This document shows, piece by piece, positions 58,106 through 64,000 of a stretch of 64,000 bases of DNA. A program made the translations under genes and the position numbers. Source of the DNA: Epiperipatus broadwayi (Eukaryota > Onychophora > Udeonychophora > Euonychophora > Peripatidae); contig JAQFVV010006740.1 in assembly GCA_028023455.1 (NCBI GenBank), positions 81,501 to 145,500 of the forward strand, in the 5' to 3' direction. Numbering within the stretch: position 1 is the first letter of the stretch; each line of letters begins with the position of its first letter. The notes under the pieces are model-generated. The model was not told the DNA's origin. It saw only the letters and a program-made list of their open reading frames with translations, and ran no database searches.

Positions 58106-59420
58106 TCTCATAAATTTATAATCTTATATTATAAATATTACATGAACGAACCGGGCCATCTGAGCAGAGTGGAGAATATTATTGATAGCAGATCTATCAA
58201 CAATACTCACAATCACACCACGCTATGCAATGTATAACACAATCACATTTCCAGATCGTGGCCCACCTTGACTGCTAGATTCAAACTTCTACTATCCAAG
58301 CACTTTATTTGTTTCGGAGTAAACCCCAGGCACCAGCTAGTTTTTACAACTAACATGTTTGGACAGTAGGCCCATAATCCAGTGCTCAAAATATCCCTTT
58401 ACTAGCTCAGTCTATTTTTAATTCAATAACAGATTATTTCAATTATTAATGGTAAAACAATTGACCAACAAGATTAAGCTTTAAGTTTAAAAGACAATTT
58501 ATTTACTAAACATTTTTATTCTACTTTTAATTTACTTATGAGGACTTATTTAAATGAACAAGGGCTTATCATAACTTCCGGCTCACACATATAATAACAA
58601 TATATTATAACAAAGAATTAAATAATATTTCACATTAAAAATACAATGAAATCAATATATCCTAACACATTAACGCACACAACATTTCAAAACATGCACA
58701 TCAATAGTTTGTTTATTCATGCTTATAGAGTTCATTATTACTTGACTCTGGAAGGCTTCAAACTAGTGTGATGGCTACTTTAGAAAGGAGAATAAGAAAA
58801 TGTTATTACCTAGGATTTTAGAATGTGGACTTCTTGCTGTTTGCTGCTTCTAATGAAATATTTATAATTGGTTAGATTTGAAGTTTTCTTGTGGAAATTT
58901 GATGCTTATTGTTTTGAGGTGTTTTCTTTAAGACAATTAGATATTGAATGGCTTCATATTGTTATTCAGGCATCACTTTTATCAGGCTAGTTGGCTGTTT
59001 TCATCGGACTCAGGCTAGAGCAAGGTTGTATGTTTCTGACATTTTTAACACTGCATTATCAGCTGATCAATTGACTGATTTAATTTGATGTGATCTTGCT
59101 GAACTGAACTCTTTCTCAACTGTTATCTCAACTCAACTCAACCCAACTCAAACTCAACTGACTGTCCGATGACAAACTGGACTATTTATCCATAAGACTT
59201 GTTGTCATTTTGATGTCTGCTAGCAATATGTGTTGTTGAAATTCCTTTCTTGTTTTTAATTTCTCTGATAAGCTTTTAATCCTGTTGTTGGAGTTGCTTT
59301 AATTAGCAGCCATCACACATTTGGGTGTTTGTTTAACTTAATAGCCATCACAAAACTTATTGTTTTGTAGATTTTTAACTTAGTAGCCATCGCTGAGTGT
59401 TTTTAATTTTTTAACTTTCA
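58106..59420. other. Unclassified less AT-rich block, repeat-like
   Basis: 58140-58400 and 58740-59400 have more G and C than the surroundings. TCTCAACTCAACTCAACCC at about 59126 is a short CAACT run. AGCCATCAC or AGCCATCGC occurs three times at 59308-59392 with spacing about 40 bases, and GTGTGATGGCTACT lies at 58767 in opposite sense. This could be a minus-strand LTR or noncoding transposon. No coding frame was recognised. Confidence 0.4.
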
Positions 59421-59930
59421 TTTATTTCATTTTACCACACACATATTTATGCTATGTTTACAATCACAAATATATATTTTACTATTCCTTATACTTAACA
59501 TTAATCGTCATTTATGCACATTTATATTTTATTCTAATAAACTCAATATTAATTTTAAGATTACTTTTTTTTTCTTTAACTCAAAAGAGATATTTTTTTC
59601 TTATTTGAAAATCATCTTCTTTTAATTTCTCCATAACTATAAATTAATTGTTTTTTTTTGGCAAAAAACTCTCTAATTTCTTTTATAAACTTTTAACTTG
59701 ACATTTCTAAAGCAACCCCCCTCCCCCTTCTAATTAATTAATTGTAACTTTTATTTCAACTACTGATATTAGAAAAAAAAAACTCTTTTACTTTTAATTT
59801 TACATTTTGAGAAAAAAAAATAACTGCAATAAAAAAACTTAAATTTTTACATCATATTTTCTTTTAATGAAAAACTTTTATTTTAATAATTTTTAGACAA
59901 AATTATTATATGTACCAGTATGATATTGGT

Positions 59931-59933
<3 letters not shown>
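59421..59933. other. AT-rich background
   Basis: Poly-A, poly-T and one CCCCCCTCCCCC tract (about 59717). Nothing else. Confidence 0.5.

Positions 59934-59998
<65 letters not shown>
59934..59998. repeat. TA microsatellite
   Basis: About 64 bases of TA before the family A copy. Confidence 0.95.
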
Positions 59999-60001
<3 letters not shown>

Positions 60002-60037
60002 AAACAACTATTAATTTAATATGTTATCTTTTAATTA

Positions 60038-60935
60038 TAGAGAATTTGAACCTAGACATTTCACCTCCCTTTTGTCATCCATTCCATTATTCTGCAACTG
60101 ATATACACAACCACATACATGTAAAAAAGATAAATCTCCAATATATGTATTTCAGGCTGAACCAGCACTCATCACATGGTCCAGATCATAATTTCCCACA
60201 CATATATGATCAGTGCTCAGTTTATATTGATATAAAAATTGTCAAGCTTTAAAGGAAAGGCTTCAATCCTCTCCACTCTCCAATTCTTCAGCCATTCATA
60301 ACATTGAAAATCTAATGGTGGCATTTTCAATGTTCTAGTTTGCTAATTTTGTTGTCATATCCATGTCAACTGTAAGTCATTCTGTCCGCTCATATGCAGG
60401 ACTTTATGTTCACTTAAATACATGGAAGAGGGATGTGCAGAATGCAGACTGAATATAAAATATTTAAATACAAGTATATTATATATACTTTTAAGCTAGA
60501 TATAATTATAGTAGATTTGAACCTAGATTTTCACACTCCCTTTCATCATCCACTCCATTTTTAAACAACGGATACACATGATCACAAACTTATGACAAAG
60601 ATTAATGATCTTTAACATATATGTATTTTATGCTGAACCAGCACTCATCAGTTGGTACAGATTTGCTATCTTAATATAAACTGAGCACTGATTATACATA
60701 TGTGTGGGAGATGATGATATGGACTAACTGAAGAGTTCTGTTTCAGCATGAAATGCATATATATATATATAATTATAATTGGAATACAGACATTGATTAA
60801 TAAATTATATATATATATATATATTAGAGATCATTTATCCTTTCACATGTATGTGAACATGTGTTTGGTTGTATAATGATGGAGTGGACAACAAAAAAAA
60901 GCTTGAAAGTCTGATTCAAATTCCTTATAATTATA
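60038..60935. repeat. Cluster of family A SINE-like copies, two minus and one plus
   Basis: Minus copies at about 60038-60240 (GAATTTGAACCTAGAC, ACACAACCACATACATG, CAGCACTCATCACATGG) and 60510-60670. A plus copy at 60695-60935 (TGTGTGGGAGATGATGATATG, TTTGGTTGTATAATG, GTCTGATTCAAATTCC). TCAGTGCTCAGTTTATATT at 60209 is inverted at 60676. Between the minus copies, 60262-60330 matches in reverse complement the 5' part of the long form at 20937. The plus-strand frame at 60046-60252 is a by-product. Confidence 0.75.
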
Positions 60936-63120
60936 TCTTGCTTAAAAGTATATATAATATACTTGTATTTAAATATTATTCCTTTTAATATTTTTTAATA
61001 ATCCTGTAATTATTATTATTTCTTATAAATCAACAGTAATTTTATTATCACCACATTAATAAAATATTTATTATTTAATCTTCATATATTTCTCTTTCAA
61101 CATTAATTCATTTACTACAAATATTTTTTTTAATTTTTAAATTATATATAATATCTATTATTTTCTTATTTATTTTTCTGTTATTAATAATATTTTATAT
61201 TAAATTTTTTATTTAACAGCCATAAAATAAATGAATATTATAAATATTTTTTAACTTAACCACTCCTATTTCAAAATTTTCAAAATTTCTAAAAAAAAAA
61301 AGCAAACAATTTTTTTAATATCATATTTTATTTATTTTGATTTATTACATTTTGTTATATTTTATTTACTTTCTATTGATTAAATTTTTACTGTATTATT
61401 TATATAGTTATTTATTTTATTTTGTCATTTCTCATAGATCTGAGGAAGACTTCAGAACAGTTGAAATATCGGATTGTTTGACAATATCTATATACTATAA
61501 TTTTTTTTTGCTAAAAAGTGTTTGAAGAAAGATGTAAAAACTGTATTTGTATTAAATATTATAGCAAAACAAAGAAAAAGGTAGGTTTAGTGATATCTGT
61601 GAAGTTAACAATAAATTATTAATTGTTTTTGAGTAAGTTGAAACTTCTTTTAAAATTTTTGTTATTATATTATGAGAAGATTTCGTATGATTGTCCAAAA
61701 ACAATATTAGCAAATTGTTTATTACAGGATTTTTAAATTGATTTGTAAGAGTTGCCTTTTTAATTTTTTTATTTTAATGATGATGATGATGATGGTTTTA
61801 TATGATCTAAACTGAAATTAATTTAAAAGTGATACGATTTTTCTTGGTCAATGAAATTGCTATGTGATTGTTTTTTGTACCATCTTTTATACATGTATAG
61901 AATAATAAATGCTAGAATACTACATTTGGCAGTATTAGCAGAAAAAAATAATTCTTTTTTGACATTTTGTTTTATTATTTTAAATTTAATCACACATTAT
62001 TATTATTATTTTTTAAAAAAGAATGGGTATGCATTATTGTTACAGGAAAAAAAAATTAATTGCAAACAAAAAAAAATTGCAATATTAAATGCTCCAGGTT
62101 ACTGAATGTTAATATAGGCCCCAAAAATAAACATTCCCACAATAAAAAAACTATAAAATCATAAATTCAGAAAAAAATACACATTACAAGAATACAAAAA
62201 TAAACACGGATATTCTGGGCTAATCTCAATTTCGAAAAATGTGAGCAAAAGAAAAATATAATAACATTAAATCAAATCGTAAAAACATTAGTATAAAAAA
62301 TTCCATCCATACTACAATTTACTTCTCTTGCATCGTCTCTGCAAATAGCTACTTGGGGTGAACATATGGAATTGATCCAAATGTAAAAAAAAAATATATA
62401 TTACGGAGCAATTATTTTTGTTCTGATTTTAGCTAACATAGATTAAATAAATCAATGTATTTGTCAAATCTTGTTAGTAATGTTATCTCAGTGCTGAAAA
62501 GTATAACAAATAAAAAGATCTTAAAATTCCCACTAAAATATCCATTGGATATAAAAAGTAGCTACAATAATACGAAGTTTATCAACTGATGTAATTAAGC
62601 TTACTTCTTTTGACAAGCCAAATAAATACTGGCACAAAATATTTCCAAGCAGCCCATCTCCCTACATCAATTATCAGTGTCATAGAAAACTATGATTTGG
62701 CCAAGGTTCAGTGACTATTATCCTATCCATTATTACTTAACTATTTAGAAGAGCTGAAAAATCACAATATGATAAAAAGAAATCTACTACTATGTTTAGA
62801 GATAGATCATTCATATATTGTGCTAAGTATCAGTGGGGGGGGGGGGGTGTTTGAAAATAATGTCACATATCTAAATTTAAAAAAGTCTACTATGTAATTG
62901 AAAAAAAAAAAACAAATCTGCTGGTACATAGCCACATTATACACATTTCATCTGAATTTACAAGTGAGTTGCCACAAAAAAAGAATAGCAAATATGATTT
63001 AGCTACTTAATATATCTAGGAAACTCACACCAAATGTAGCTTTCAAAATTTTCACAAATTTATGAAAAGTCACCATTGAGAGGATGTTAAGTCACACCCT
63101 ATATAACTTGCTTCTCATAT
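60936..63120. other. AT-rich background with a hammerhead-like motif
   Basis: CTGAGGAAGACTTCAGAACAG-TTGAAAT at 61440-61467 is the best preserved plus-strand hammerhead-like core of the window (see findings). A poly-G run of about 13-14 bases is at 62834-62847. Frames at 61337-61525 and 61851-62105 have no family resemblance. Confidence 0.5.
61440..61467 (+). ncRNA. Hammerhead-like CUGAGGA-stem II-GAAA motif
   Basis: CTGAGGA is followed by AGACTTCAGAACAGTT, in which GACT can pair with AGTT (one G-U pair), and then GAAAT. CUGANGA and GAAA both fit the hammerhead core exactly. Stem I and III partners were not resolved by eye, so no self-cleavage is claimed. Confidence 0.3.
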
Positions 63121-63126
63121 CTTTAT

Positions 63127-63318
63127 ATGCTTGCTCCTCATATCTTTATATGTTTCATCCCAATTACCATTAGCATTGGAGATCATCCAAGTCTATGTTT
63201 CAAATGTTCTATATTAGGTCATATTGTATCTCAATGTGGCACTGGGGATTGCACAAAATTTGGCAAGATTGATAAACTGAATCACTTGTGTAATAATAAG
63301 CAAAAGCCTAGGTCATAG
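63127..63318 (+). pseudogene. Gypsy gag zinc-knuckle remnant
   Basis: The 63-residue frame contains HPSLCFKCSILGHIVSQC, an exact CX2CX4HX4C zinc knuckle, followed by GDCTKFGKIDKLNHLC, a second knuckle whose second Cys (now F) and His (now K) are lost. Paired knuckles of this type lie between gag and protease in many Ty3/gypsy elements and bind RNA. A stop follows at 63316. The upstream capsid was not recognised. The minus-strand frame at 63282-63491 is a by-product. Confidence 0.7.
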
Positions 63319-63620
63319 GGCAAATGTTTATCTGAAAATACTTCATCCACTTCAGAAAGAAATGCACAGATATGCATATCCTCTGCTGATATTGCTATGA
63401 CTACTGACAGACTCTTCTGGGAATGAGATAAAATATAAGATAAACCAACTAAAACAACCAATAGCAAAAACAAATACTCCAAACAAATCAATAACTATGG
63501 AAATCCAATCTCAAGTCAGTCATAAAATACACTTTCACATAGCTGTAGACTCATATGAGATTGACACATGAGATTTAGATCTCATCTCTCAAGCCATGGA
63601 CTAAACCAATATTGGGACAC
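63319..63620 (+). pseudogene. Possible gypsy protease region, decayed
   Basis: Continuing from the zinc knuckles, one frame gives SHKIHFHIAVDSYEID near 63510-63565, at the place where a gypsy protease D(S/T)G motif would be expected. Here the glycine is replaced (VDSYE). Stops are frequent. The call rests on position and weak similarity only. Confidence 0.35.
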
Positions 63621-64000
63621 ATGATTTAATTGTCATATCTTACCATGATATCATGTATAAAGGACATTTCTCACTAATAACACATGTGATGCAATTGATC
63701 AAATAAGCACTTCTATTCTGAGAATGATATAAAGATCAAAACACTTGAGCCAGGCTTTAACTATGCCAACAAAAGCAATGATACAACAACCCAAACATAC
63801 AATATGAACAACATGTGGAATCTAAACTTGCTCAAAAGAATCATATAGTTAATTCAATTTCTAAAGAATCACCATTGTGACATATTCATCTGAACAAAAA
63901 AAAATCATTATCAACCTAATTATCTATCACTAATGCTCATAATAGAGACCATATTTTATATATAAACCAAACATAAGTTTACTATATTTATATATTGAAG
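63621..64000. other. AT-rich end of window
   Basis: No clear coding remnant. More of the gypsy element may continue beyond the window. Confidence 0.4.

Overview
This window looks like intergenic or intronic DNA from an animal genome. By eye it is roughly three quarters A+T, with long TA, ATT and AAT microsatellites, tRNA-related short repeats, decayed LINEs, Ty3/gypsy fragments, and mariner-like and piggyBac-like non-autonomous DNA elements. I found no host protein-coding gene, no complete tRNA or rRNA gene, and no bacterial features. The style of the repeats (SINE-like units bounded by TA runs, a LINE with an SGNH-esterase-like ORF1, and recurrent CTGAAGAAGACTG motifs) suggests a mollusc, possibly a coleoid cephalopod such as an octopus. 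That assignment is recollection-based inference, not proven here.

Layout. From 1 to 9.5 kb there is AT-rich background with SINE-like copies near 2.6, 4.4 and 8.75 kb and a fold-back repeat at 6.6-7.0 kb carrying three hammerhead-like motifs. At 9.58-10.32 kb lies a 745-bp piggyBac-like MITE at a TTAA site. Its sister copy is at 38.69-39.44 kb. From 12.2 to 20.1 kb there is a dense run of fold-back repeats (12.6, 15.3, 15.5, 16.4, 17.7, 18.2 and 19.2-20.1 kb) and one GC-richer block at 12.8-13.06 kb. From about 22.9 to 27.77 kb lies an almost full-length but dead LINE on the plus strand: coiled coil plus SGNH-like ORF1, then endonuclease, reverse transcriptase and a Cys/His-rich tail. From 27.8 to 32.05 kb there is C-rich, G-poor sequence of unknown identity, ending at a 500-N gap.

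From 32.55 to 38.51 kb sits a young LTR retrotransposon. Its repeats differ by only about 15 substitutions over about 1,020 bp. It has a gag-like ORF with two TGA codons in the extended frame, and no recognisable pol. From 40.8 to 42.4 kb there is a perfect (ATT)81 run and an oppositely oriented AAT run. LINE RT tails lie on the minus strand at 43.3-43.96 and 50.96-51.35 kb. At 47.4-48.35 kb an integrase fragment precedes an RNase H fragment on the same strand, the reverse of the normal gypsy order. At 49.85-50.44 kb a 590-bp mariner derivative sits in a TA microsatellite and retains only the C-terminal end of the transposase. At 55.56-56.49 kb there is a minisatellite. At 58-59.4 kb there is a tRNA-related repeat followed by unclassified GC-richer sequence. 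The window ends in a decayed gypsy gag/protease remnant at 63.1-63.6 kb.

Nothing here works together as a host pathway. The coding remnants belong to mobile elements, nearly all broken. The candidates most worth testing are the hammerhead-like motif family, the gag-only LTR element with its long, repeat-structured 3' noncoding region, the inverted-order gypsy chimera, the TTAA MITE pair and the unusual density of long inverted repeats.
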